NCBI GenBank assembly: GCA_022013695.1
Contig: JAKLPS010000020.1
Location: 124,001-188,000, forward strand
Source: Weeksellaceae bacterium
GTDB taxonomy: Bacteria; Bacteroidota; Bacteroidia; Flavobacteriales; Weeksellaceae
Direction of reading: 5' to 3'
DNA length: 64,000 nucleotides
Position 1 is the first letter of the stretch, and each line of letters starts with the position of its first letter. The notes below the pieces were generated by a model. It ran no database searches. It worked only from the letters and a program-made list of their open reading frames with translations, and was not told the DNA's origin. Of the stretch, positions 44,561 through 52,686 are shown one piece after another. The translations under genes were made by a program, and so were the position numbers.

Positions 44561-45895
44561 ATGGCAGAATACAAATTACTGCTCCCTAGTATGGGCGAAG
44601 GGGTAATGGAAGCGACAATCATCAGCTGGATGTTTAGCGAAGGCGATCTTGTAAAAGAAGATGAATCCGTAGTAGAAATTGCGACTGACAAAGTGGATTC
44701 TGATGTTCCGACACCTGTCGCGGGGAAAATCGTCAAAATTCTGAAGCAAAAAGATGAGGTGGCAAAGATTGGTGAACCCATTGCCATATTGGAAACCGAA
44801 GAAGATTCTCATCCACAAGAAACTCCGGAAGCAAAATCTTACGAGGAAGTACAACACGAAATTCCTCAGCCGGATCCGGACGTCCTTAGTACTTTGGAAC
44901 AGCCGTTATCCGACGTTTCTAAATCTACAAATCATAATTCGGATCTGTATCTTTCGCCTTTGGTCAAATCAATCGTGCAGCAAGAGAATATCTCGGCAGA
45001 AGAACTGAAAACCATCAAAGGTACAGGGTTGGATGGCCGAATCACCAAAGAAAATATTCTGGATTTTGTAAATAATAGAGGTAAAAAAATTGAAACCCCA
45101 TCAGCGGCGATTGCTCAAATACCGCAGGAGGATATTCCAACTCCTCAACCTGTATCTGCTCCGGCTCAGCCGATTTCTATAAGCGCAGGTGACGAGATTA
45201 TCCAAATGGATCGCGTTCGCAAGATCATTGCAGAAGCAATGGTAAACAGCAAACACACCGCTGCGCACGTGACTTCTTTCATCGAAACCGATGTGACCAA
45301 CGTGGTATCGTGGCGGGCTAAAAATAAAGATTCTTACCAGAAAAGAGAAGGCGAAAAACTGACTTTTATGCCGATTTTCATCCGTGCGGTGGTAAAAGCC
45401 ATTCAGGATTTTCCGATGATCAACGTTTCTGTAGATGGTGACAAAATCATTAAAAAGAAAAATATCAATATAGGAATGGCAACAGCGCTTCCAGACGGAA
45501 ACTTAGTCGTTCCTGTCATTAAAAATGCTGACCAATTAAGCTTATCCGGTTTAGCAAAAGCAATCAACGATCTGGCTTACAGAGCACGACATAAAAAATT
45601 GACGCCTGCAGATACGCAAGGTGCAACTTACACGATTTCAAACGTTGGAACTTTCGGAAACCTGATGGGAACGCCGATTATTCCGCAGCCTCAAGTTGCA
45701 ATTTTAGCTGTTGGAGCGATTGTGAAAAAACCCGCCGTTATCGAAACCGAGTTTGGAGATGTGATTGCGATTCGTCAAAAGATGTTTATGTCGCATTCTT
45801 ATGACCATAGAGTAGTGGACGGCAGTTTGGGCGGAATGTTCCTGAAACACGTCAACGATTATCTCGAAAATTGGGATCTCAATACCGAAATATAA
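44561..45895 (+). CDS. 2-oxoacid dehydrogenase E2 (dihydrolipoamide acyltransferase)
   Basis: A 444-residue E2 subunit. The N-terminal lipoyl domain (1-76) has the lipoylated lysine K44 in EIATDKVDSDV. The peripheral subunit-binding domain is at about residues 128-172 (YLSPLVKSIVQQ, GTGLDGRITKENIL). After a Pro/Gln/Ala linker comes the catalytic domain (about 210-444) with DHRVVDG (His 416, Asp 420). The 'EIATDKVDSDVPTPVAG' form is common in branched-chain (BkdB-like) E2s, but E1 and E3 genes are absent here, so pyruvate or 2-oxoglutarate specificity is not excluded. It is monocistronic with a terminator at 45901-45928. Confidence 0.9.
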   Translation: MAEYKLLLPSMGEGVMEATIISWMFSEGDLVKEDESVVEIATDKVDSDVPTPVAGKIVKILKQKDEVAKIGEPIAILETEEDSHPQETPEAKSYEEVQHEIPQPDPDVLSTLEQPLSDVSKSTNHNSDLYLSPLVKSIVQQENISAEELKTIKGTGLDGRITKENILDFVNNRGKKIETPSAAIAQIPQEDIPTPQPVSAPAQPISISAGDEIIQMDRVRKIIAEAMVNSKHTAAHVTSFIETDVTNVVSWRAKNKDSYQKREGEKLTFMPIFIRAVVKAIQDFPMINVSVDGDKIIKKKNINIGMATALPDGNLVVPVIKNADQLSLSGLAKAINDLAYRARHKKLTPADTQGATYTISNVGTFGNLMGTPIIPQPQVAILAVGAIVKKPAVIETEFGDVIAIRQKMFMSHSYDHRVVDGSLGGMFLKHVNDYLENWDLNTEI

Positions 45896-45900
45896 AATCG

Positions 45901-45928
45901 AAGCCTCAGAATTTTCTGAGGCTTTTTT
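45901..45928 (+). terminator. Terminator after the E2 gene
   Basis: AAGCCTCAG (45901-45909) pairs with CTGAGGCTT (45916-45924), then T residues. It begins 6 bp after the stop codon. Confidence 0.88.
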
Positions 45929-45950
45929 ATGGTTTATTAATTACGGATTT

Positions 45951-46565
45951 TTAACTAATCCAAGTTCCCCATTTATAAACAACTTTCCACTTACCTTTAA
46001 CCTTTTCCAAAAAATAAGCTCTTCCATTTCCACACAAACCACCACAGCGATAACTTGATTCTATGTAAGCTTTATTTTTATCTTTTGAAATAATTGGAAT
46101 ACTAAATGTAAAATACTTTTTATAATTTCCCTTTTCTATTTCATCGAATGTTTCAGAAAGTTTTAAGTGTTCAACTTTATTTAAAAGTTTATTTGAAATT
46201 CTTAATGAATCGGGATTAACATTTTGTGACAGAAGGTAAAGTGAATCCTTTTTATCAAAACCTTTTGAATTCTCTATTTGCCAAAATTTAAATAAATCAT
46301 TAATCACTAACTGATTTTCTTGAACAATAAAAATCAGACTATCTTTTGGAACTGCCTTAGGGGCAATAATCTCTTGCTTTTTCAAATATTCAATAACGAT
46401 TTTATTGTCAGAATTATTTTTTGTTACATTTAAACTATCCTGAGAAATTACACTTAAAATAATTTCATCAATTTCATTTAAGTTGTCGTTTAAAACAAAT
46501 TTGTTTTCTTGCTTACAAGAAATAATTATTAAACAAAATAAAACCAGAAATGACTTGTTAGACAT
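45951..46565 (-). CDS. Hypothetical lipoprotein
   Basis: A 204-residue lysine/asparagine-rich protein with a short lipoprotein signal ending LIIISC (cysteine residue 17). The C-terminal segment YIESSYRCGGLCGNGRAYFLEKVKGKWKVVYKW has two close cysteines (RCGGLCG), probably disulfide-bonded. It resembles small secreted Bacteroidota proteins of unknown role. It lies just downstream of prfB (17-bp gap) in the same direction, possibly by read-through. Its codon composition is distinctly AT-rich compared with prfB. Confidence 0.65.
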   Translation of the reverse strand: MSNKSFLVLFCLIIISCKQENKFVLNDNLNEIDEIILSVISQDSLNVTKNNSDNKIVIEYLKKQEIIAPKAVPKDSLIFIVQENQLVINDLFKFWQIENSKGFDKKDSLYLLSQNVNPDSLRISNKLLNKVEHLKLSETFDEIEKGNYKKYFTFSIPIISKDKNKAYIESSYRCGGLCGNGRAYFLEKVKGKWKVVYKWGTWIS

Positions 46566-46582
46566 ATTTAAAAATTTACTTT

Positions 46583-47695
46583 CTACAACTCATCCATTTC
46601 ACCACTTCCAGCTTGTCCTTCATTCATTAGATAAGCTTTTAAAAAAGGCGTGATATTCCCGTTTAGAACGCCGTCCACATCCGAGGTTTCGTATCCGGAA
46701 CGAACGTCTTTTACCAATTTGTAAGGATGCATCACGTAATTTCGGATCTGTGAACCCCATTCGATTTTCATTTTTCCCGCTTCGATTTCGTTTCTGGCTT
46801 TCAGGCGTTCTTCCAGTTCCATTTCGTAAAGTCGGGATTTGAGGAGTTGCATTGCTTTTTCTTTATTTTGAAGCTGAGAACGCGATTCTGAATTTTCAAT
46901 GATAATTCCCGTCGGCGCGTGACGAAGACGAACAGCGGTTTCAACTTTGTTTACGTTTTGTCCACCAGCTCCGGAACTTCGCATCGTTTCAAAACTGATG
47001 TCGGCTGGATTGATATTGATTTCAATCGTATCGTCCACCAAAGGATAAACATAAACCGAAACGAAACTCGTGTGACGTTTTGCGTTACTATCGAAAGGCG
47101 AAATTCTCACCAATCTGTGAACGCCATTTTCACCTTTCAAATAGCCGAAAGCAAAATCCCCATCGATTTCCAGAGTCACCGTTTTGATTCCGGCAACATC
47201 GCCTTCCTGGAAGTTGAGTTCACGGAGTTTGTAGCCTTGCTTGTCTGCCCACATAGTGTACATCCGCATCAACATACTGGCCCAGTCGCAAGATTCTGTT
47301 CCGCCGGCTCCGGCTGTGATTTGAAGAACGGCTGACAACTCATCGCCTTCGTTGGAAAGCATATTTTTGAATTCAAGATTTTCGATTTTCTCCACCAATT
47401 TTGGGAAACTTTCGTCCAATTCCTTCTCAGATTCTGGGTCTTCTTTTGCGAATTCCATCAAAACCTGAAGATCATCGAATTGCGTTTTGATCTCTTCATA
47501 GCTTTCCACCCATTTTTTTTTGGAACGGAGTTGTTTCAGGAAAACTTCGGCGTCTTTGGAGTTGTTCCAGAATTCGGGCGCAGCAGTTTTCTCGTCGTCG
47601 TTGGCGATTTCGATTTTTTTCTTTTCGATCTGGAGGAACTTGTGCAGGTCTTCTATTCTGGATTGGATATCTTTTATTTGTTCTGTGTTTACCAC
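46583..47695 (-). CDS. prfB: Peptide chain release factor 2
   Basis: A 370-residue class I release factor that reads UGA and UAA. The tripeptide anticodon SPF is seen in [15 protein letters not shown], and the GGQ catalytic motif in [18 protein letters not shown] (about residue 244). It starts at GTG 47693-47695, with a -7 box 18 bp upstream; no in-frame ATG is available before it. The frame is continuous through the region where many RF2 genes have a UGA programmed frameshift (here [10 protein letters not shown]), so no frameshift is needed. It is divergent from the sigma factor gene. Confidence 0.96.
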   Translation of the reverse strand: MVNTEQIKDIQSRIEDLHKFLQIEKKKIEIANDDEKTAAPEFWNNSKDAEVFLKQLRSKKKWVESYEEIKTQFDDLQVLMEFAKEDPESEKELDESFPKLVEKIENLEFKNMLSNEGDELSAVLQITAGAGGTESCDWASMLMRMYTMWADKQGYKLRELNFQEGDVAGIKTVTLEIDGDFAFGYLKGENGVHRLVRISPFDSNAKRHTSFVSVYVYPLVDDTIEININPADISFETMRSSGAGGQNVNKVETAVRLRHAPTGIIIENSESRSQLQNKEKAMQLLKSRLYEMELEERLKARNEIEAGKMKIEWGSQIRNYVMHPYKLVKDVRSGYETSDVDGVLNGNITPFLKAYLMNEGQAGSGEMDEL

Positions 47696-47712
47696 CTTTG
47701 TTTTGATTTTTG

Positions 47713-47720
47713 CAAAAATA
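47713..47720 (-). promoter_or_regulatory. -7 promoter box of prfB
   Basis: Read on the minus strand the bases are TATTTTTG, a match to TAnnTTTG, located 17 bp before the GTG start of prfB. Confidence 0.5.
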
Positions 47721-47753
47721 AGAAGAAATTGATGTTTAATGGTCGATTCAAAA

Positions 47754-47865
47754 ATTTTAACGCAAAGGGCGCGGAGATTTTTTTATCTAATTGAAAATAT
47801 TTTTAAGGTTCGCAAAGTCGCTTCGCTCAGGAAAAAATCTTTTTTTGATCGGCAAAACTTTATTT
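47754..47865. repeat. Intergenic repeat of the 'ACGCAAAGG' type
   Basis: The block begins TTTTAACGCAAAGGGCGCGGAG and contains AAGGTTCGCAAAGTCGCTTCGCTCAGG; the sub-motif CGCAAAG occurs twice (47761-47767 and 47811-47817). From recall, repeats starting 'AACGCAAAGGCGC' with internal 'GTTCGCAAAG' are widely scattered between flavobacterial genes. It codes for nothing. It lies directly upstream of the next repeat, filling the prfB/sigma gap of about 460 bp. Confidence 0.5.
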
Positions 47866-47867
47866 CT

Positions 47868-48010
47868 TGCGAAGCTGCAATAGGGATAGTAGTGGAAATC
47901 CTTTTTTGTGGTTGGGAAATGTTCCAATCAATTGGGGAAAACGTCTTCCACAAAAAAGATTGCAACGGATAGCCCGACCCGAGTGGTGGCATTTGGAAAG
48001 GCGAGGGGAT
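47868..48010. repeat. Dispersed intergenic repeat, copy 3 (GCGGATAGC family, diverged)
   Basis: It carries GGGATAGTAGTGGAAATCC, a stem TTTTTTGTGG (47902-47911) with CCACAAAAAA (47948-47957), then ACGGATAGCCCGA (47965-47977) and a GC-rich GAGTGGTGGC tail. The order 'ATCC-T(6), hairpin, A(6)-GAT, CGGATAGC' matches the copy at 37865-38003, although identity outside these blocks is low. Confidence 0.55.
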
Positions 48011-48161
48011 TGCCCAAATTTTGTAAAATGTATGAGGTAAAACGTAAAAAAGTTAAAATTTATTTTATTGATAATCAATTATTTGTGATTTAATTTGAAT
48101 TTATTTTAAAAATTGAGGCAACCATTTTGGTATTTTGCCGTCTTATAGTCAGAAAGAGAAA

Positions 48162-48719
48162 ATGAAAACAGATTTGCAACAGATCTTTTCCCAAGCAAAG
48201 AAAAATGACCGACTGGCTCAGAAGCGCCTGTTCGAGATGTTTTCGGGGAAAATGTTGTCGGTTGCCAATTCTTATATCAACAATCGGGATGATGCCGAAG
48301 ATGTTCTGATGAATGCTTTCTATAAAGCGTTTACGAAGTTGGAAGATTGTAAAAACTACGAATCGTTTCCATTTTGGCTGAGAAAAATTGTGGTGAATGA
48401 CGCAATCAGTTTTATTCGGAAAAATAAACATATTCTTTATGCGGAAACTGAGTTTACAGACGCTATTGCGGAGAAGACGGAAGATATTGATCAGTTTTCT
48501 CAAGACATCGATCTGGAAGTGATTTTCAAAGAAATGCCGATTGGTTACAAATTGGTTTTCAATCTTTCGGTTTTTGAGGAAAAGAAACATCTGGAGATTG
48601 CGGAAATCCTGAATATCACGGAAGGAACCAGCAAAAGCCAGCTGAGTAAAGCGAAAAAATGGCTAACAGATTATTTTAATCAACAAAACACCAAAGAAAA
48701 TGCAGAATCTGAAATCTAA
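48162..48719 (+). CDS. ECF-type RNA polymerase sigma factor
   Basis: A 185-residue sigma-70 family protein of the extracytoplasmic-function type. Region 2 is about residues 10-80 (LAQKRLFEMFSGKMLSVANSYINNRDDAEDVLMNAFYKAF, then FPFWLRKIVVNDAISFIRKN). Region 4 is about 120-170 (MPIGYKLVFNLSVFEEKKHLEIAEILNITEGTSKSQLSKAKKWL). I start at ATG 48162; the frame's nine extra codons are not conserved. Its end overlaps the next gene by 20 bp, the usual sigma/anti-sigma coupling. Confidence 0.9.
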   Translation: MKTDLQQIFSQAKKNDRLAQKRLFEMFSGKMLSVANSYINNRDDAEDVLMNAFYKAFTKLEDCKNYESFPFWLRKIVVNDAISFIRKNKHILYAETEFTDAIAEKTEDIDQFSQDIDLEVIFKEMPIGYKLVFNLSVFEEKKHLEIAEILNITEGTSKSQLSKAKKWLTDYFNQQNTKENAESEI

Positions 48720-49386
48720 ATACGAGCAAAGGGAAATACAAGTTTCCGACGGTCTTTGGGACAGATTGGAAGAGAAACTCGACCAGGTTCCTGCGAAAAA
48801 AGAGAAGACGAAAATGGTTTGGTTGAAATATGCCGCAGTTGTTTTATTAATGTTTGGTTTGGGCGGAAGTTTTTGGATGATTAATCATAAATCTGACATT
48901 CGTGAAAACCAGGAATTGGCAAATCAAACTAAAAATCAAATTTCAATTCCATTTGAACCAGAGGAAAATAATGAAGTTGAGACAATTAATCCAATCAATA
49001 ACAATTCTGAAAATCGAAATGAAAGTGAGAATCCTTCGACTCCGGTCAGAATGACAGAAAAAATTGGAAATGGAGAGCAAAGTTCGATTTCAGATAAAGA
49101 AATTTTAATCAAAAAAGAAGAAATTTCAATTCCACAACAGGAAGAAAAACTGACTCAAAACGATGCTTACACGTCGCTCAGCCCACAGAAACCGAAAGTA
49201 AAATATGTGTCTTCATCTGACTTACTTTTCGGAGTAGAAATTGACAAAGCGAAATCTGAAATGCCGAAATCGGCGATGGGAATTAATATGTCGAAACCCA
49301 AAATAGAGTCGGATTTTCCCAACCCAAAACGGATCAAACTCTTCGGAATCACGCTCTACGACAAAGATTCTATAACAACCAAATAA
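48700..49386 (+). CDS. Membrane protein, probable anti-sigma factor
   Basis: A 228-residue protein beginning inside the sigma factor gene. It has a cytosolic N-terminus (residues 1-39, with VSDGLWDRLEEKLDQVP, a pattern seen in Bacteroidota anti-sigma-like proteins) and one membrane helix (WLKYAAVVLLMFGLGGSFWMI, about 41-61). A long Asn/Glu/Ser-rich periplasmic part follows, probably disordered (to about 160). The gene overlap and topology suggest it sequesters the sigma factor, but no zinc-binding anti-sigma motif is visible. The stop lies 6 bp before the next gene. Confidence 0.68.
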   Translation: MQNLKSKYEQREIQVSDGLWDRLEEKLDQVPAKKEKTKMVWLKYAAVVLLMFGLGGSFWMINHKSDIRENQELANQTKNQISIPFEPEENNEVETINPINNNSENRNESENPSTPVRMTEKIGNGEQSSISDKEILIKKEEISIPQQEEKLTQNDAYTSLSPQKPKVKYVSSSDLLFGVEIDKAKSEMPKSAMGINMSKPKIESDFPNPKRIKLFGITLYDKDSITTK

Positions 49387-49392
49387 ACTATT

Positions 49393-50469
49393 ATGAAAGT
49401 CAAAATTCTACTTTTGGCAATGCTCTCCAGCTTTGCCGCAGCCCAAACTACGCTCGACGAGCAGATGAAATCTTATACGCAAAAAGTGAATCTCATCGTA
49501 TCGACCGAAAAGGCGAATATGAAATCGGAAACCGACAAAATTGATGAAGCTTTCTCCTCTGGAAAAATTACAAAAGCGGAACAAATTGCGCAGAAAGAAG
49601 CGGTTTCTAAAAAATACGAAATCATCATCAATGAAAAAATCGAAAATGAGCGCCAGCAACTGGAAAATATCACCAAAACGGCAGTAACCAATTCGGTTTA
49701 CAACACCAAAATGGATACTGTGAAAAGTAAAGATGTTTTTGTCTTCAGCGCAACGGGGTTGACCATCAAAAAAAGTGGAAAATCTCCCGCGCAATATCTG
49801 AAAAGTACCTCTCTGAACGTTGGTTATGCCTTTGCGAATCTGACAAACGCTAAAGGCAGTTTCAATCCTTTTGAAAACGATTCCGAGATGAGGATCGGGA
49901 ATTCTCACAGCATCGAAGTGCAATTTAGAAAAGATAAGCAACTGGGAAGTTTCACGAGTCCGTGGTTTATCAGATACGGCTTGGCTTACAGAACCGACAC
50001 TTATATGCCGAAGCGGCCGCAGGTTTTTGTGCAGGAAAATTCGCAGTTGTTCCTTGATGATTTTGAAAATGGAAGACTCAAACGGTCGAAGCTTAGAAAT
50101 GTTTACCTTACTATTCCCGTTGAATTTCAGCTTTATCTGAATCCAAAATTCACAGAATATGACGGAAAACAATATTTGGATGCCAAAAAAAAAATGTGGA
50201 AGATTGGATTAGGAGCTTATGCTGGCATTAATACGAGAAGCATCGTAAAAGTAAAATATTATAATGAAAATGACCACTTCAAAAAGTATGATTACACTTT
50301 GGACGACGGCGTGAATGCGTTTCTTTTCGGAGGAAAATTCAGTTTGGGTTATGGCGGAGTTAATTTATTCATCAAGAAAGATTTCACACCTATTTTCAGT
50401 GAAAGCGCGCTTCTGCCAAACAAAAACGGCATCCAAATCGGGATCGAAATTGCCAATATTGATTTCTAA
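49393..50469 (+). CDS. Exported protein with coiled coil and beta-barrel-like C-terminus
   Basis: A 358-residue protein with a signal peptide (LLLAMLSSFAAA, cleavage about residue 18). Residues ~20-95 form a charged coiled coil (KANMKSETDKIDEAFSSGKITKAEQIAQKE). The rest alternates hydrophobic residues and ends in a C-terminal Phe (IGIEIANIDF), like outer-membrane beta-barrels (STSLNVGYAFANL, PWFIRYGLAYRTD, FSLGYGGVNLFI). The operon with a sigma factor and membrane protein suggests it is their regulated envelope target or sensor. No family is recognised. Confidence 0.65.
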   Translation: MKVKILLLAMLSSFAAAQTTLDEQMKSYTQKVNLIVSTEKANMKSETDKIDEAFSSGKITKAEQIAQKEAVSKKYEIIINEKIENERQQLENITKTAVTNSVYNTKMDTVKSKDVFVFSATGLTIKKSGKSPAQYLKSTSLNVGYAFANLTNAKGSFNPFENDSEMRIGNSHSIEVQFRKDKQLGSFTSPWFIRYGLAYRTDTYMPKRPQVFVQENSQLFLDDFENGRLKRSKLRNVYLTIPVEFQLYLNPKFTEYDGKQYLDAKKKMWKIGLGAYAGINTRSIVKVKYYNENDHFKKYDYTLDDGVNAFLFGGKFSLGYGGVNLFIKKDFTPIFSESALLPNKNGIQIGIEIANIDF

Positions 50470-50534
50470 TAAAAACAGATTAAATTTTTCATAGAACACT
50501 ATTTTTTATTATTATTTTCTGAAAGCATACTTTT

Positions 50535-50807
50535 ATGGAGTGTGCTTTTAAACAATATACAACAGAAAATTCCGGGATGCCTTTTAACCATACAAATTGC
50601 GTTCTTTATGACAAAAAAGAAAAAGTATTGTGGATCTCAACCTACAGAGCAGGACTGGTACGTTATGATTTGAAAGGAAATTGGGAAAACTATCATAATG
50701 AAAATTCTGAAATTCCTACTTCTTATATTTCTACAATGACCTTTGATAAAAATGGAAATCTTTATCTGGCAACATGACAAGGATTGGTAAAGATCGAGAA
50801 GAAATAA
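50535..50807 (+). pseudogene. Fragment of a two-component-regulator-type beta-propeller protein
   Basis: From ATG 50535 the frame encodes about 80 residues of propeller repeats: LYDKKEKVLWISTYRAGLVRYDLKGNWENY and STMTFDKNGNLYLAT. A TGA stop follows (50775-50777), then QGLVKIEKK and TAA at 50805-50807 in the same frame. 'LAT-stop-QGLVK' fits LATWQGLVK, so TGG probably mutated to TGA. The N-terminal part and all other repeats are missing; TGA precedes the ATG by four codons in frame. It is too short to fold as a propeller, so it is a decayed remnant. Confidence 0.75.
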
Positions 50808-50835
50808 AATTTAAATCAATTAAATATAAAAAACC

Positions 50836-50864
50836 AAAAACCCCTCCGAAAAAAATCCGGAGGG
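50836..50864 (-). terminator. Terminator of the beta-oxidation operon
   Basis: CCCTCCG (50842-50848) pairs with CGGAGGG (50858-50864). On the minus strand the stem is followed by GTTTTTGG and further T, 26 bp after the acyl-CoA dehydrogenase stop. Confidence 0.75.
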
Positions 50865-50889
50865 TTTATTATTTCAAAAAATTGATAAT

Positions 50890-52677
50890 CTAGTAAGACC
50901 CTTTCCCAATAAAATTAGCGGCAACTTTTTCTGTCAAGGCAATCGGATTTGGCGTGTTGACGTACTTTGTAAAACGTCTTAATCCTGCCAGCATCATTCT
51001 TTGCTCGTCGCCTTCGGAGAAAGACACGATGCCTTCTTTGGCGCTGGCGGAGACGATTTCCACCGCTTTATAAAGATTCAGTCTTGCCATCGCAGCTTCT
51101 ACCGAATCGGTATCGAAATGTTTCTCAGCTCTCAGGATGGCCGATTCTGCCATATAAATTTGGTTGAGGATTTCAGAAGCATTCAAAAGTAGATGTTGCT
51201 GCTGCTCGATTTCCGTCATATATTTTTGAAGGGCAGATCCGGAAACCATCAGGAATACTTTTTTCAGATTTTTGATAACTTCTTTTTCCTCAGACATATA
51301 TTCTGAATAATCCGGAACTTCGAAAGAAGGTATTCCCATCAATTCTTTCCCCACATTTTTTGCAGGCGTTAGCAGATCGATTTTGCCTTGCATTGCGCGT
51401 TTGATGAGCATTCCAACGGCAAGAAGTCGGTTGATCTCGTTGGTTCCTTCGTAGATTCTGGATATTCTGGAATCCCTCCAGGCGGCCTCCATCGGCGTAT
51501 CTTCGGAGAAGCCCATTCCGCCAAAGATTTGGATGCCCTCGTCTGCGGTGTGCTGCGCCAAATCGGAAACGTAAACTTTCAGGATAGAACATTCTACAGC
51601 AAATTCCTCCACACCTTTCAGCTCTGCTTGCTCGTGCTGCATTCCTCCTGAAACGAATTCCTCAATTTTGTTTTCGATATCTTTTGCGCCTCGGTAGGTG
51701 CCTGCTTCGCTCACGAAAATGCCGGTTGCCATCTCCGCCAGCTTCTTGCGAATGGCTCCAAAAGTGTTGATAGAAACGCCAAATTGCTTCCTCTCTGCCG
51801 CATAATTCAAAGAATGGTTAAAGATTCTTCTTTGTGCATCAAGACAGGCGGCTGCCAGCTTTATTCGGCCAACATTCAGTGCATTCAGCGCGATTTTGAA
51901 ACCGTTGTTTCTTTCGCCTAAAAGATTCTCTACCGGAACTTTCAGATCATTGAAGAAAACCTGACGTGTAGATGATGCGCGAATGCCCAATTTGTGTTCT
52001 TCCTCGCCGAAGGTCAAACTATCCGGATTTTCCAGCTCCGAACGGTTGATGACAAAACCGGTAATGTTTTTGTCGTCGTCTATCTTGGCAAAAAAAGTGA
52101 AAGTGTCTGCAAAACCGGCGTTGGAGATCCACATTTTCTGTCCGTTGATGATGTAATGCTTGCCATCGTCCGACAATCTGGCTTTTGTTTTTCCGCTGTT
52201 GGCATCGGATCCTGCTTCGGGCTCTGTCAAACAATAAGAACCGAATTTGGTTCCTGCAGCCAAGTCCGGGAGATATTTGTTTTTCAAATATTCGGTACCG
52301 TAAAGCAAGATGGGCAAAGTACCGATTCCGGTATGGGCGCCGTAAGCAGTTGCCAAAGAACCCGTTGCACCAGACAGATAATCGCAAGCCAGCGTGGTAG
52401 AGACGAAGCTCATTCCCAGTCCGCCATACGCTTCCGGAACGGCGAGTCCTAAGAATCCCATTTCTCCGATTTTCCGCATCACTTCTTCTGTGTAAGCATA
52501 GTCTTTTTTCTCAAATCTTTCCTTGTTGGGAACGACTTCTTTATCGATGAATTCTTTTGCAGAATCCCGTAGCATTTTTTGTTCTTCAGAAAGTTCTTCG
52601 ATGCTGAAGATGTCTTGGGCAGTGATATCTTTTACGAGAAATTCGCCGCCGTTCAGTGTTTTGGTTTCGGTTGACAT
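50890..52677 (-). CDS. Acyl-CoA dehydrogenase
   Basis: A 595-residue flavoprotein that introduces the first double bond of fatty acyl-CoA. The ACAD fold is visible from about residue 28: GFLGLAVPEAYGGLGM, GSYCLTEPEAGSDANSGKTKA (FAD/substrate site), NGQKMWISNAGFADTFTFFAKI, ERKQFGVSI, and IYEGTNEINRLL with the candidate catalytic Glu. A further C-terminal ~170-residue helical extension is longer than in short-chain enzymes (~380) and matches very-long-chain-like bacterial forms. It is the last gene of the beta-oxidation operon, following the 4HB element. Confidence 0.95.
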   Translation of the reverse strand: MSTETKTLNGGEFLVKDITAQDIFSIEELSEEQKMLRDSAKEFIDKEVVPNKERFEKKDYAYTEEVMRKIGEMGFLGLAVPEAYGGLGMSFVSTTLACDYLSGATGSLATAYGAHTGIGTLPILLYGTEYLKNKYLPDLAAGTKFGSYCLTEPEAGSDANSGKTKARLSDDGKHYIINGQKMWISNAGFADTFTFFAKIDDDKNITGFVINRSELENPDSLTFGEEEHKLGIRASSTRQVFFNDLKVPVENLLGERNNGFKIALNALNVGRIKLAAACLDAQRRIFNHSLNYAAERKQFGVSINTFGAIRKKLAEMATGIFVSEAGTYRGAKDIENKIEEFVSGGMQHEQAELKGVEEFAVECSILKVYVSDLAQHTADEGIQIFGGMGFSEDTPMEAAWRDSRISRIYEGTNEINRLLAVGMLIKRAMQGKIDLLTPAKNVGKELMGIPSFEVPDYSEYMSEEKEVIKNLKKVFLMVSGSALQKYMTEIEQQQHLLLNASEILNQIYMAESAILRAEKHFDTDSVEAAMARLNLYKAVEIVSASAKEGIVSFSEGDEQRMMLAGLRRFTKYVNTPNPIALTEKVAANFIGKGSY

Positions 52678-52686
52678 ATTATTTGT

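Noticed and set aside
47600-47700. A programmed +1 frameshift in prfB
   Set aside because: The coding frame is uninterrupted from GTG 47695 and aligns with the RF2 N-terminus; no UGA or Shine-Dalgarno-like stimulator is needed.
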